Assembly: GCA_028023455.1 (NCBI GenBank)
Contig: JAQFVV010012545.1
Span: forward strand, 2,693,001-2,757,000
Source of the DNA: Epiperipatus broadwayi
Lineage: Eukaryota > Onychophora > Udeonychophora > Euonychophora > Peripatidae
Length of the DNA stretch: 64,000 nt
Reading direction: 5' to 3'
Shown: positions 1-10,725 of the stretch, one piece after another
How the letters are laid out: every line of letters starts with the position of its first letter
Position numbering within the stretch: position 1 is the stretch's first letter
Translations under genes and position numbers: made by a program
The notes under the pieces: generated by a model
What the model was told of the DNA's origin: nothing
Database searches by the model: none
What the model saw: only the letters and a program-made list of their open reading frames with translations

Positions 1-40
1 GTTAAAAACAAACCCTTAACAAGCTTCAAAAATACCCTCA

Positions 41-82
41 ACCTCAGACCGCGGTTTCTGCCTCTAGCGTCATCAGTGAGGT
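41..82 (-). ncRNA. Type I hammerhead ribozyme, group A copy 1
   Basis: Read on the minus strand: stem I ACCTCA, core CTGATGA, stem II GCT-AGA-GGC (G-C, C-G, U-G pairs, flanked by a C/A mismatch), then GAA, then ACCGCGGT, then the cleavage base C, then TGAGGT, which closes stem I with six perfect pairs. The cleavage triplet is GUC. ACCGCGGT is self-complementary, so helix III is more likely formed between two monomers (a double hammerhead), as described for retrozymes with very short helix III. All core residues are present. Confidence 0.85.
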
Positions 83-409
83 GCTAGGGAATAAAAATAC
101 TAGAACGAGTCTAGCATTTTATCAATGCCTAACTATTGAGAAGAAAATCTGAAACTTTCAGACATTTAAATGTCCAAAAATCCAGCTATCTAACTCAAAT
201 AGCAGTATGGGACTGAACTAAGTTCAGATACACCATATATTAATAGCTCTAGCAATATAAAATCGCCAAAGCCTTAATAGCAAAAAACTAAAATTAAATT
301 GACAAAAAATCAAGTCAGATGACCTAATTTTAATAAAGCTCGCATTTACAAATGTTATATATAGAGTAAGTTAAAAACAAACCCTTAACAAGCTTCAAAA
401 ATACCCTCA

Positions 410-451
410 ACCTCAGACCACGGTTTCTGCCTCTAGCTTCATCAGTGAGGT
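410..451 (-). ncRNA. Type I hammerhead ribozyme, group A copy 2
   Basis: This lies exactly 369 nt from copy 1 on the same strand. Core CTGATGA, GAAA, GUC triplet and the six-pair stem I are all kept. Two changes are visible: helix III reads ACCGTGGT, so one pair becomes a wobble, and the first base after the core is A instead of C. Confidence 0.8.
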
Positions 452-526
452 GCTAGGGAATAAAAATAGTAGACATTTAAATGTCTGAAAGTTGCTAGAC
501 TCGTTCTAGTATTTTTATTCCCTAGC

Positions 527-568
527 ACCTCACTGATGACGCTAGAGGCAGAAACCGCGGTCTGAGGT
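527..568 (+). ncRNA. Type I hammerhead ribozyme, group A copy 3
   Basis: Plus-strand copy in the inverted arm. ACCTCA 527-532, CTGATGA 533-539, stem II GCTAGAGGC 541-549, GAA 551-553, palindromic ACCGCGGT 554-561, C17 at 562 and TGAGGT 563-568. It is identical in all core and stem positions to copy 1. Confidence 0.85.
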
Positions 569-895
569 TGAGGGTATTTTTGAAGCTTGTTAAGGGTTTG
601 TTTTTAACTTACTCTATATATAACATTTGTAAATGCGAGCTTTATTAAAATTAGGTCATCTGACTTAATTTTTTGTCAATTTAATTTTAGTTTTTTGCTA
701 TTAAGGCTTTGGCGATTTTATATTGCTAGAGCTATTAATATATGGTGTATCTGAACTTAGTTCAGTCCCATACTGCTATTTGAGTTAGATAGCTGGATTT
801 TTGGACATTTAAATGTCCGAAAGTTTCAGATTTTCTTCTCAATAGTTAGGCATTGATAAAATGCTAGACTCGTTCTAGTATTTTTATTCCCTAGC

Positions 896-937
896 ACCTC
901 ACTGATGACGCTAGAGGCAGAAACCGCAGTCTGAGGT
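896..937 (+). ncRNA. Type I hammerhead ribozyme, group A copy 4
   Basis: Starts 369 nt after copy 3. Core CTGATGA 902-908, GAA 920-922 and stem I ACCTCA/TGAGGT are intact. Helix III reads ACCGCAGT, a G-to-A change that weakens the palindrome. Cleavage triplet GUC at 929-931. Confidence 0.8.
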
Positions 938-980
938 TGAGGGTATTTTTGAAGCTTGTTAAGGGTTTGTTTTTAACTTA

Positions 981-987
<7 letters not shown>

Positions 988-1022
<35 letters not shown>
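988..1022. repeat. (CT)n then (TA)n microsatellite
   Basis: A short run of CT dinucleotides followed by TA dinucleotides directly at the right edge of the inverted retrozyme repeat. Confidence 0.9.
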
Positions 1023-1025
<3 letters not shown>

Positions 1026-1199
1026 AAAGCTAATTGAATGGATGGGAATCTGGATTGTAGCCCATGAAGAGTGAATGAAAATCTGAGACATGACCAAGCT
1101 AACAAAAAAAAAATGTATAAGCTAAAATTTCAGGTAATAGCATATAAATGCCATATGTTTCAATAAAAAGATACACAGGGTTAAGCATTTATAATAAAA

Positions 1200-1730
1200 T
1201 ATTATAATTATACATATGCGATTTTTTCACATGCGTTAGTGAAGCTGTAATAATACTATAATGTTTAATATGCCTGCTTAGTGCTTTTGAGATTTAGTAT
1301 TCTAATCTCATACTCATAGCTTTACAAATGAAGACTGTTGTAGTTTATTGCACACATATGCAAATGAGCTTGAATTTTTAATTAGTTAGTCCATTGTTTG
1401 GAGAAAGCAAAGCATGCCTCTCTTCTATTAATGGCACTGAGATCATTTGCTATGTAAAAAGCTTCTTTGACATTTCTTTTGGCATCACTCTTCTCTGTGC
1501 AAATTGATGTTCATTCATTTTTGTTTTTAACCTTGTTGTATGCATACCTGTGTTGGTAAATTCTTGTGTTGATGTTAGCCTGAGTCTCACCATAGTAAGA
1601 TGCCTGGCAGCCTAATTGAGGGCATGCTGTTTTATAGACCACATGAGGGGCTAGATCTTTTTCTATTTTATCTTTGGAATTATTTATTAGTTGGTTAGTG
1701 TTAGGAGGTGTTCTGAAGCTAAATATGAAA
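1200..1730 (-). pseudogene. Penelope-like element 3' fragment, left arm of inverted pair (GIY-YIG region)
   Basis: The minus strand encodes the C-terminal GIY-YIG endonuclease part of a Penelope-like element: a conserved YKTACPQLGC segment, then ASYYGET (the Y-I-G-type strand), then TRIYQHR with the conserved arginine and histidine. The reading frame breaks after KNKNE and the reverse transcriptase is missing, so this is a dead 5'-truncated copy. It is the mirror image of 1731-2280, with about 500 bp of similarity on each side of a short centre (about 1684-1730). The family differs from the large Penelope copy at 35-38 kb. Confidence 0.75.
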
Positions 1731-2280
1731 TCATTTCCAAAGATAAAATAGAAAATGATCAATCCCCTCATGTGGTCTATAAAATAGCATGCCCTCAATT
1801 AGCCTGCCAGGCATCTTACTATGGTGAGACTTGGGCTAACATCAACACAAGAATTTACCAACACAGGTATGCATACAACAGGGTTAAAAATAAAAATGAA
1901 GAAACATCAATCTTCTGGGACCACCAAGAAGCTGAGGCCATGCATTCAGACCCAGTTCTGACCAAATAATTTGCACCGAGAAGAGTGATGCCAAAAGAAA
2001 GGTCAAAGAAGCTTTTTATGTAACAAATGATCTCAGTGCCATTAATAGAAGAGAGGCATGCTTTGCTCTCTCCAAACAATGGACTAACTAATTAAAAATT
2101 CAAGCTCATTTGCATATGTGTGCAATAAACTACAACAGTCTTCATGCTTAAAGTTATGAGTATGAGATTAAAATACTAAATCTTGAAAGTGCTTAGCAGG
2201 CATATTAAACATTATAATATAATTACAGCTTTACTAATGCATTTGAAAAAATTGCATATGTATAATTACAAATTTTATTG
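1731..2280 (+). pseudogene. Penelope-like element 3' fragment, right arm of inverted pair (GIY-YIG region)
   Basis: Plus-strand mirror copy of the preceding entry. The open frame runs into YKIACPQLACQASYYGET and RIYQHRYAYN, typical of the GIY-YIG domain at the C terminus of Penelope-like proteins. It hits a stop at about 1967; the rest of the C terminus is readable in a nearby frame, ending in a KQWTN-type tail at about 2091. The non-coding 3' region to about 2280 also matches the left arm. The domain would nick DNA during target-primed insertion, but this copy cannot make a full protein. Confidence 0.75.
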
Positions 2281-2334
2281 GTGAAGAGTTTTTAAAAACA
2301 ATTTATTAAATAAAAGATTATGAAAATACAAGCA

Positions 2335-2412
2335 ATATTATGGTGGCCTAGCAGTTAGCATAGCTGCCTTTCAAGCAGCTAGCTAGGGTTTGCTTCCCAG
2401 TCAACACTTTTG
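2335..2412 (+). repeat. tRNA-Gly(TCC)-derived SINE copy 1
   Basis: The A-box-like TGGCCTAGCAGTTAGCATAG, an anticodon arm GCTGCCTTTCAAGCAGC and a decayed B box GGTTTGCTTCC follow the order of animal tRNA-Gly. The anticodon loop has a point change relative to the TCC loop of the 32.5-kb copy. It is followed by TTTGACATATG, a tail shared with other copies in the window. That tail argues for a SINE and not a working tRNA gene. Confidence 0.7.
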
Positions 2413-5141
2413 ACATATGAAAAAAAAAACTCTAGAGAATGAGAAATCTCAATTCACTCTAGCCAATAAAAGACTCTTAATTTTGTAAGCACATGCCATT
2501 AAGGTTACATTTAAATTTCTTCTACAAATATTTCCTACAACTATCACTTAATCATCTCTTCAGTATCTTCTTGCCATGATAAGACAAAATATATATTTAG
2601 TTCTTATAAAATTTAAAAATGTTCTTTGAAAATTTATGCCATGTGAGATCCAACTTTTAAAATTAATTTCTTTATTATTAAAGTAAATTTAAATAATATA
2701 TTTCACAAAGTTAAATTTAAAGATATCTTACAGTAAGATAATTTCATTTTAATTATAAAATAAATTCTTTTGATTCTTTAAATCTCTTCACAATATTGAA
2801 TGAAATTCTAATTAATAAAATAAATAGGACATGTACTTTCCTTAAGCTAATGTCTTATCACAATTATAATAATAACAATACTATTGCTAATTTAAATAAA
2901 ATAAAATCATGATATCTTAATTGTAGAATAAGATAATGAATAATGTAGGATTACACTCAGATCTTAAAAATGGATAAAAGATTTCATAGCCATTTTAAAT
3001 ATCCTGGAAACTTAACCATCTTCTAATATAAACTGGGCTCATGTAAAATTAAATTTTATCAGAATAATAAATATGATATTGAAATATAAAAATGATTTTA
3101 AAATAAACATGCACAGTGATTTTTTTTATACTTTAAATAATAATTTTATTTAGGTTAATCAAGGTTACATTGTCTCAAAGCATGGATAGATCACCATGCA
3201 TTACAATTGCGTATTAGATAAATCTTGTATTAGTTCATATGATTTGAAGCTGATTAATGTAGAGATATTCCTTGTTATATAAAGTTCATAGGTGTGTGGA
3301 ATAGCTTCCATGTCTCCTCATAAATGAATTTTGATGATATTAGTTTATCTCTTTGTTTTATCTTTTGCATTGATTGTATAAAGCACAATCTTTCATCAGA
3401 GTGATTTGAAAGAGGAAAATCAAATTAGTGAAAGTGATCCAAAATGATAAATCAAATTATAATTCTTTATTCAGCAAAGTACATCTTTCTTAGTTGCAAT
3501 TCTAATATTTAAATAATTCAATAAAATGACTTGCATTAGCTTTAGTGTTAATGTACTCTTTTAGCAAATGCACCTAAAATAATTTATCCGCATTTAAATT
3601 TTGGTTTATAGGAGGAGTGATTTCTGATTAATGTGTGAATAAATGACTATGAGAAATTTCTTAAATAGCAAAACAAATATTTATTCTACAGAAAAACAAA
3701 TATAAAATTACAAATATTAAATATATTCTGAGTCCACATAGCCAAAAGCTTTCATAACATTATTTTCTGAAAATTTATGACAAAAGGATTACAAATTTTA
3801 CATCATCTTTTATAATAAATAAATTCAATTGGATTAAGTAAAAATGATGCAACCAATTAATATAAACTTTCTATTGCTAACTTATCAAAAAGTTTTCACT
3901 TCTCAAAGCATTCATCCAATAATAATAACTTTATGTAAGTAGTCTTTTTTATGAGTATTTAACATATGAATAATATTAGCTAACCAATCCAATGATGCAG
4001 GATTGAAAAGACAGATACATATTGTCTATGTATGCCAAAATACATATTGAAATTTTACGATTAATTATTTATCACATTTTCCCCTCATTATTAGCAAAGC
4101 TCAATTATAAGACACACATCTATAATGAATTATTCATATCTAAGCCAATCAAAAATGCTAAAGTGGTAAGAGTAAAATTCCTCAATACATTGAAAAAAAA
4201 ACTTAAAATGCCAGGTAACACTATGGTAAAATATTATACATGCTTTACTGAACTTACTACAAACAATAAATAAAATCCACCTTCAAATAATTAAGTAAGG
4301 CACTAATGAAAATTATGATGGCATAGTTGATAAAAATGCACATACTTTTGAGGGCTAACACAGAATCTCCAACTTTGTCCCTAGTCAGGAAAAATAATAA
4401 GAATGCACATCAGGACAAAATATTAAATAGAAATTGCTTTAAATAATTGATAGCCTAACCTACTATCTCCAAAATATATGCATATGCTCATATATATGCT
4501 AACAAGACAATAAATAATAACAGATGGACAGTGCTACCATCTCTTATGAAAAATAAGCTAGCAAAATAATAATGAGAGAGATGCTACCATCTCCAATTAT
4601 ATTGGGATAAATAAGCATCCCTAAATGAGAGAGAGACTTTGGCTACTATCTCTACAAAATATTATAGCTAACAGATGTGAAAGACAATAATTAATAACTA
4701 ATGCTAAATGTGACTCAATTAACATTAGGCAACAAATAAGCATAAAATAAATAATAGAAACATAATCTACTTATTCACCTTATAACATAACAATATACAT
4801 TATAAATAAATAATTCATATGTAAAAAAGAAAACATACTATTTTAATCTACTTCTGACCAAAAGTTAAATGCTGTTGATCAATCATTTGTATTGTTATGT
4901 ATGAACTAGTTGATTCATCACATTATTATGTATCATCTGCCAATACAACACAAGACAGACTGATAAAAAATTCATATTTTGGTTATTAGTAGCTTGGACA
5001 AGTTTTCAATAGTTTTCTTTCAGTCTGCAGAACCAATCTGATTGGTTGCTACATTTTAATACACCTTGAATATGGTTTAAACTTCAATTATATAATAGAG
5101 TTCACATTTCTCAAATAATTTATATATATATATATATATAT
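2413..5141. other. AT-rich stretch, no supported gene
   Basis: Very AT-rich sequence. The 83-codon open frame at 4022-4273 has no recognisable motif and looks composition-driven. The stretch ends in a (TA)n run at 5121-5141. Confidence 0.6.
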
Positions 5142-8100
5142 TGTAACCGCAAATTCCCATGTCCAGCTAATGGCCATCGAAGGCCATTACCCTCTCAACT
5201 ACCTATCGTGCCGAACACATTGCGGCACCAAAAATTGTAACCATTTGATTGTGCGGTCCCAATTACGTAACGTAAATGCACTAAGAATTGTAACCTTGAT
5301 CACTGATCAACTCTCACTCAATTATTGTCAGCTATTAAGAGCTGTAACCAAAAAAACATATCATACTATCTATTTAATGCACCAAAGACCACAATCAACA
5401 TCTGGAGCAACTTACCATAGACCAAACTAATGATCTAACATAAACTTTTTACAATTTATTTGATCGCAGCCAGGGTATACCGCGAAGACCTATCATAGTA
5501 TTATTATAAAACACATTAAACAAATTATAAGTGCAATGTTATTACTTTTAAACCTTAATTTGCGATTTTTATGGTATGCGACCCTATGGCCGACCATGTA
5601 CAAGATGGCATAATTTGTGGAATTACATAAGATTATGAAATTTTAGACCATCTATAGGATTTTTAATACAAATTCTAGTCTAGGTAAAGCTTTGCAATAA
5701 ATAAACATAAATACTTGGGTTCTGATTTTATAGTTTATCATATTACTGAGACTCTTATTATATTGACAAATGACAATTTAAAAACGTTAAGTAAATATAT
5801 TTAATCATGTCATTATTTAGTAAATCTGTTTACAAGTTTAATAATTCATTTATAATTTTATACTAGAATCAACTACGCAAAGCCACAATGATGGAAAAGG
5901 TAAATGGGATTTTATTGTACCTTACTCATCATAAACTACCAAAGACGAAAAGCATCCAAATGTTTTCTCAAAAAATATTTATAAACTCTTATATCATGTT
6001 GACGATAATATGTAATTCAAGGTATGCTCTATAATGTATGCTCTATCCAAAGTTTATGATTTCTGATTTTATGAATGACACATAGCAACGGCACAGTAAG
6101 TTTAATTATAAATCAACGTTTATTTACAAATTTATGAACAATAAGTAATTAATTTCAATATTCTAAATAAAACATAAATAAACAAATCAAATAAATAAAT
6201 TATAATTCAATCGACTTTCTTCAATACATCTCATAGGTACAGTATTTAAAAACCTAATCCTACCTTATATTTCAATTTGATATACTGAATATTGAGGAAT
6301 TTATAATAAATTCAGCATCAATTCATGAAATATTGAACGTCATTTCCAGATTCAATAAATCCCTACTGTACACTTATAATCATGTAATAAATAATATTAT
6401 GTCTGTAGGATTTAGCTATAATGTAATCATTAAATAAAGTGAAAATGTAAACTTACATTCCGGTAAATAATAATCAACCAACAGTTAATTATTATGAAGT
6501 ACTTGAATAGAATGTCCTGCTACCATTTAATAATCTAACCGATAAATTATGCTTACAAATGAAGAAGATGATTTAGCAGATTAACTAAAATACTTTGCCC
6601 AACTTATATCTGTGAAGCAAAACATATTCCTGTGGATGCATTCATCTACACGTAGGAATTAAATAATACTAAACGTTTTGTGTATTTAAACACCATCATA
6701 AAGTAATACGTATAATCACACAATTCCGCGGATTAACCACCAGCGCAGGAATGTGTGTAAAATACAAAATGGCAATTAAAATAATCTGCGGATTAACCAC
6801 CAGCACAGATTAAAGCCCTTTAACATTCTAAAACAACATTATTATTTACTTCACATTAAAGTGCAAAATCATCCTCCTCAGTTCTTCTGACTATTCAGAA
6901 TACATTAACACTTTAGCAAATGTGGGTTCTTGCATAATAAAATGTTACGCTAATCAGGACAACTAATGTACTACTTATCTTGCTTAAAATAAACATGTGT
7001 AATATAATATAAGTAATATTGGCATAGGAATATAAATCTGGAAAGACTCACAAAACATCTCACAAAGATTGATATATCTCATGAATTCATTTAGTACTGT
7101 TTAAGCTTTTTCGCGAGCGCTATTCTCTTGAATAAATATTTTATTCAACCCCTATTAATTTAAACTTAATAAATATAACTTTTGAACTTCATATGCGAGT
7201 TCACATAATGATAAAATTAAATTAATGTATTATTCATTAAATATATAAAATTTAACGGTGTGTGTGTGATAAAACTAAATGTAAAGCATTTTATAGTTCA
7301 ATACATGAATTTTAGCAGATGTGTGTATCACAAATTGGATTGTATAGCATTTTATAACTCCTAATGTGATCCGTGGAATCCATGTACGATGTGTAGAATA
7401 ATGAGTATACGAGGTAATAGCTATAACTGTAGTTAAATTCCATACATGCAATTCTATCCATTTGATTACTTATTATAAGCAATATTAGATTAATGATTTT
7501 ACGTGGCTACATAAACATGAAACAATTTTAAAACATGATACGCAGAATTTAAATGAAAATGTTTTTCATAAAGTTATTAATCTCTACATTTCTCTATCAA
7601 AAGTGTTCCAAGTTTATCACATCCATGCAAGTATTTATTTATCCATGCGTTAATCCAGGAATACCAATTACAGCAATTAATTTATTCATTTCAAACCGAC
7701 GATACAATTATAAAATAGCTTTGATTAATTATTTGAAGAATGTTTATTATCCAAATGTTAAACAAATTAACTAGCAAATATTACTGGCATTGTAAAGTTA
7801 AATATCAATCAATATTATATTTTATTAGAATTAAAAAATGGAAATATTCAAATATGTTGATAACTTTAACGTTTTACTTTAACTTAAAATTCTTCTTTTT
7901 TAAAAAAGAAGATTTTCATATTCATAAAACTTCTGTAATTAAAATACTTATTTAATTTTTCCAAATTGTAGAATAATAAACATTTTAAAACATACCAAAT
8001 TCTTGTATTTAATTCTTTCAAACTTAAACTGGGAAGCTCCGACATTTTAAAAATGTAATATTGGCATAGGAATATAAATTTATTACCGGTGATTCGATCC

Positions 8101-8692
8101 ACTTGGCCAGCCGACTTGAACAGACTTTTAAATTTAGCAATTCATCTTATAATTAATTACCACTATGTTATATTTACGTTTATAGCAAGTTTTGTGGTAA
8201 TCCGTTTACTTATTAACTATTTTAAAATGAGCTTATCAAATTTACACCATTTGCCTTTTACCATTTTCTTTTCTTTTTTCCTCCAAAAGCAAACTAACAG
8301 ACGATCTTCCCTAAATTCGCGCTCTTTTCTTTTATTACATTGAGACGCATACATAATTACTGTATTTATTTTTAATAATTAATTTTAATTGAATAAATGG
8401 TTTTTTAATTCAATGGAAATAATAATTTAAGATCATTTTAAACAAATAAAAATATAGTATTATTTTTAATACTATTTTACCAAATTTTAATGTGTTGTCA
8501 AATTTTAAAAAGTTAAACGTTTTGATATAAGTTAGTATATGGGAAGAAGCAAACTTAAATTTATTAAAATAATATAAGAAAGTAATCTGTTCAAAGTGCA
8601 ACTCAAGCCAATCAAATCACCAAAAGAAGAAAGAGAAATTTTTATACTAGTTACATCAATTAATATATTTTATACTAAAATATATGGTTACA
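5142..8692. mobile_element. Candidate 3.55-kb element or long solo LTR with TGTAACC...GGTTACA ends
   Basis: The segment begins TGTAACCGC directly after a (TA)n run and ends GGTTACA directly before another TA run, so it has a 7-bp terminal inverted repeat with TG...CA ends and TA-rich flanks. Inside, CpG dinucleotides are more frequent than in flanking DNA (for example near 5200-5280, 6720-6800 and 7110). There are internal repeats: GCGGATTAACCACCAGC occurs at about 6728 and 6788, and GTAATATTGGCATAGGAATA occurs near 7013 and 8055. No coding capacity is visible. A long solo LTR fits best; a non-autonomous DNA transposon or chance ends are alternatives. Confidence 0.4.
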
Positions 8693-8811
8693 ATATATAT
8701 ATATGATTAAAAATCAGTCAACACTCAAAACAATCCCAGTATCAATAACAAACAACAATTTCAAACTGTTGTCAAGGCAACCTCTTTTTAACAATAAAGG
8801 TGGATATATAT

Positions 8812-9320
8812 TTCTAGTGATTAATATTATGTAACACTTTGAGATTATTACTCATATTACTGATTTATGAAATACTCTCAAGCCAAAGCATGAGACAATA
8901 ATTTTTTTAGAGAAAAGAATGGAACCACATTTTTTCTCTTTACCTCATTTTCTTATATAGAAGCTTATCTGAAACACTTTGTCCAGATAACATGAATTTT
9001 ATATTAAAAACATATTATTTTCAAAGCTACTTTTAAATTGATTTATATTATTTAATTGATATATGTGAAAATTTTCTCAATTTATAAATTGATAATACCA
9101 ATTTAAAGAGTGAAATAGGTAAATATATAATATTTCCAGTTTTCAATATTATGTAACACTCTGAACTTAATACTTATATTACGGCTGTTTAGGAAAATGA
9201 AAAACTCTCAAGCCAAAGCATAAGACAATAATAGAGAAAAGAATGGACTGTCTTTCCTCTTTATCTCATTTTCTTATATAGATGCTTACCAAAGCACTTT
9301 GGCTAGATAGCATAAATTTT
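8812..9320. repeat. Imperfect direct duplication (two copies of about 190 bp)
   Basis: The segment at about 8812-9001 (ATTATGTAACACTTTGAG, then CTCTCAAGCCAAAGCATGAG, then CTCATTTTCTTATATAGA) recurs with substitutions at about 9133-9320. No coding frame is conserved. It may be two neighbouring copies of a short interspersed repeat. Confidence 0.7.
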
Positions 9321-9363
9321 AAATTAATCATATTGCATTTGTGAGAATCAATCAAAGAAAGGG

Positions 9364-9702
9364 AGTTTACACAGAGACAAAACTCTCCATATAGTAGGGC
9401 CTCGGTGCAAGCCAGAGTAATCAATGGATGCAGGAAAGGTTTTGCATAAAATATCTATCTAGTATTTACTCATCCAATATTCCCAGACTAGAATCTAGCC
9501 TGTGGTTTCCATCAGTGAGGAGCCTAGGTGCAGTGCTCTCAGATACTTACTGATAAAAGCCACAAGCTAGAAACTAATCTGGGGTTATTGGATGAGTAGG
9601 CACTAGATAGGGATTTTGTTCACAAAACTCTCTGCATCCATTGACTATTCTGGCTTGCACTGAGTGGTACTACTATATGGAGAGTTTTGCCTCTGTGTAA
9701 AC
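9364..9702. mobile_element. Group B hammerhead element, inverted pair
   Basis: A palindromic copy: the left end GTTTACACAGAGACAAAACTC is mirrored at the right end by GAGTTTTGCCTCTGTGTAAAC. Both arms carry a group B hammerhead, on the minus strand in the left arm and on the plus strand in the right arm. Both are damaged: in the left arm the GAAAC element is changed, and in the right arm (9550-9584) the core reads CTGATAA and the triplet is AUC. Possible weak target duplication GAGTTTA on both sides. Confidence 0.7.
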
Positions 9703-10084
9703 AGCTTGTGTAACCATAAAGAATGGTATCATGTGATGGAAAAAGAGTTTATTACTTTCTACATATATGCTAAATAAAACAGGTCAATACTAGTTTACTG
9801 CTAGGAATTTATCCTAGACCTTCTAAATAAATGACATATTTGTTAGCCATTAGAATATTAGTTATTATTAAAAAACAAAAATTCTGACTTCATCTTCTCC
9901 TTTGTATTGCATTTATAGCAAAATTTTAATTAGATATCCAAATAAATAATTTTGTGGAATAAAAATTTTAAGAATACGGATATTTAATTAAACATATTCA
10001 TTTATATAAAATTTTTAAATCAGTTGTTTAATTTAAATTCATAAATTAAAGAAGATTATATAAAAAATTAAAATAATGACTTAC

Positions 10085-10257
10085 GGGATCTTCTGTGATA
10101 AATTCTACTGGGATAAGGGTAAAGATATAACCAATAATAAAAATCCAAGAATAAAACCAACCAATGATGTAGTTCACTAATTTTCCAGATGTCATGGAAG
10201 AAACAATAGGATGGAAAGATAAAGCCACAATTAGAACAGCTACTTGACTAGATTCCT
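10085..10257 (-). CDS. STRA6-like membrane transporter, exon 4 of those seen
   Basis: A 173-nt internal exon on the minus strand. The acceptor is a T-rich tract ending TTTAG at 10258-10260 and the donor is GTAAGT starting at 10084. The exon begins with two bases that complete the lysine codon opened by the 27-kb exon, then reads ESSQVAVLIVALSFHPIVSS and continues through a second hydrophobic segment (YIIGWFYSWIFIIGYIFTLI) to ITEDP, ending in phase 0. It encodes two membrane segments joined by a short polar link (MTSGK). This matches by eye the STRA6 region with the pattern ALYYP...AGH...LLG...W. The next exon towards the C terminus was not found below 10 kb. Confidence 0.75.
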
Positions 10258-10437
10258 CTAAAAAAAAAAAGTAAAACAAATGCATTAATACAAATAAATC
10301 AAATAGAAAAAACTCATAATATTAAATATATAAATATTAATTTCTTTCTCTCTCTGTAAATAAAATGCAATAGATAATAAAATATTCACCAACTCGATTA
10401 TTCTATCACTGAAGCTCTAAGTTGAACTTTAATGCGA

Positions 10438-10725
10438 GGTATGCAGAGTTAAACAAAGGCAAAACTCTCCATACAGTAGTGCCACCCTGAGCCAAACAGA
10501 GTAATCAATGGATGCCAGAAGGCTTGTGCATAAAATCCCTATCTAGTGCCTACTCATCTAATATCCCCAGACTAGTTTCTGGCTTGTGGCCATCATCAGT
10601 GAGGAGCCTTGGATCTGAGAGCACTGCACCTAGATCTTAGGATGGAGAGTTTTGCCTTTATTTACAACAATTATGTGCTAGTATAGAGATAGTGATCATG
10701 TGATGTTTAGTGGTATGCAGAGTTA
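10438..10725 (-). mobile_element. Group B hammerhead element with target-site duplication, best-preserved copy
   Basis: About 260 nt lie between two copies of TATGCAGAGTTA (10440-10451 and 10714-10725). On the minus strand the element starts CCACTAAACATCACATG, contains a 16-nt inverted repeat (GGCAAAACTCTCCAT and its mirror) enclosing the hammerhead, and encodes no protein. A 12-nt duplication of variable sequence points to target-primed reverse transcription. The element sits in an intron of the STRA6-like gene on the transcribed strand, just upstream of the 10-kb exon. Confidence 0.85.
10564..10605 (-). ncRNA. Type I hammerhead ribozyme, group B, apparently intact
   Basis: Minus strand: TCCTCA, core CTGATGA, stem II TGGC-CACAA-GCCA (four Watson-Crick pairs), GAA, ACTAGT, cleavage base C, then TGGGGA closing stem I (six pairs including one U-G wobble). 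The triplet is GUC. ACTAGT is self-complementary, so helix III would be two pairs within one molecule or six between two molecules. Every conserved core base is present. Other group B copies have A at the first stem II position, giving an A/A mismatch; this copy has U and pairs fully. Confidence 0.88.

Larger units (their letters stand above)
1..987. mobile_element. Group A retrozyme-like repeat, inverted dimer of a 369-nt tandem monomer
   Basis: The sequence starting at position 1 begins again at 370, so the left arm is a head-to-tail repeat with a 369-nt period. After a short rearranged centre (about 470-493) the same sequence continues on the opposite strand to about 985, again with a 369-nt period (hammerheads at 527 and 896). 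Each monomer carries one type I hammerhead, two on the minus strand and two on the plus strand. No protein is encoded. Tandem monomers of a few hundred nt, each with a hammerhead, match what is known of animal retrozymes, which are non-autonomous elements that spread through small circular RNAs. The inverted arrangement is additional. The left edge runs out of the window, and the right edge abuts (CT)n(TA)n. Confidence 0.82.

Noticed and set aside
1265-1320. Possible hammerhead relic in the 1.2-2.3 kb Penelope arms (TATGAG, a GAGATT/AATCTC stem, GAAAG in the right arm)
   Set aside because: The CTGANGA core cannot be recovered without assuming a deletion, and no NUH triplet with stem I closure is visible.
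5170-5430. 86-codon open frame
   Set aside because: Lies at the start of the TGTAACC-ended repeat, no domain or codon pattern; likely non-coding LTR sequence.
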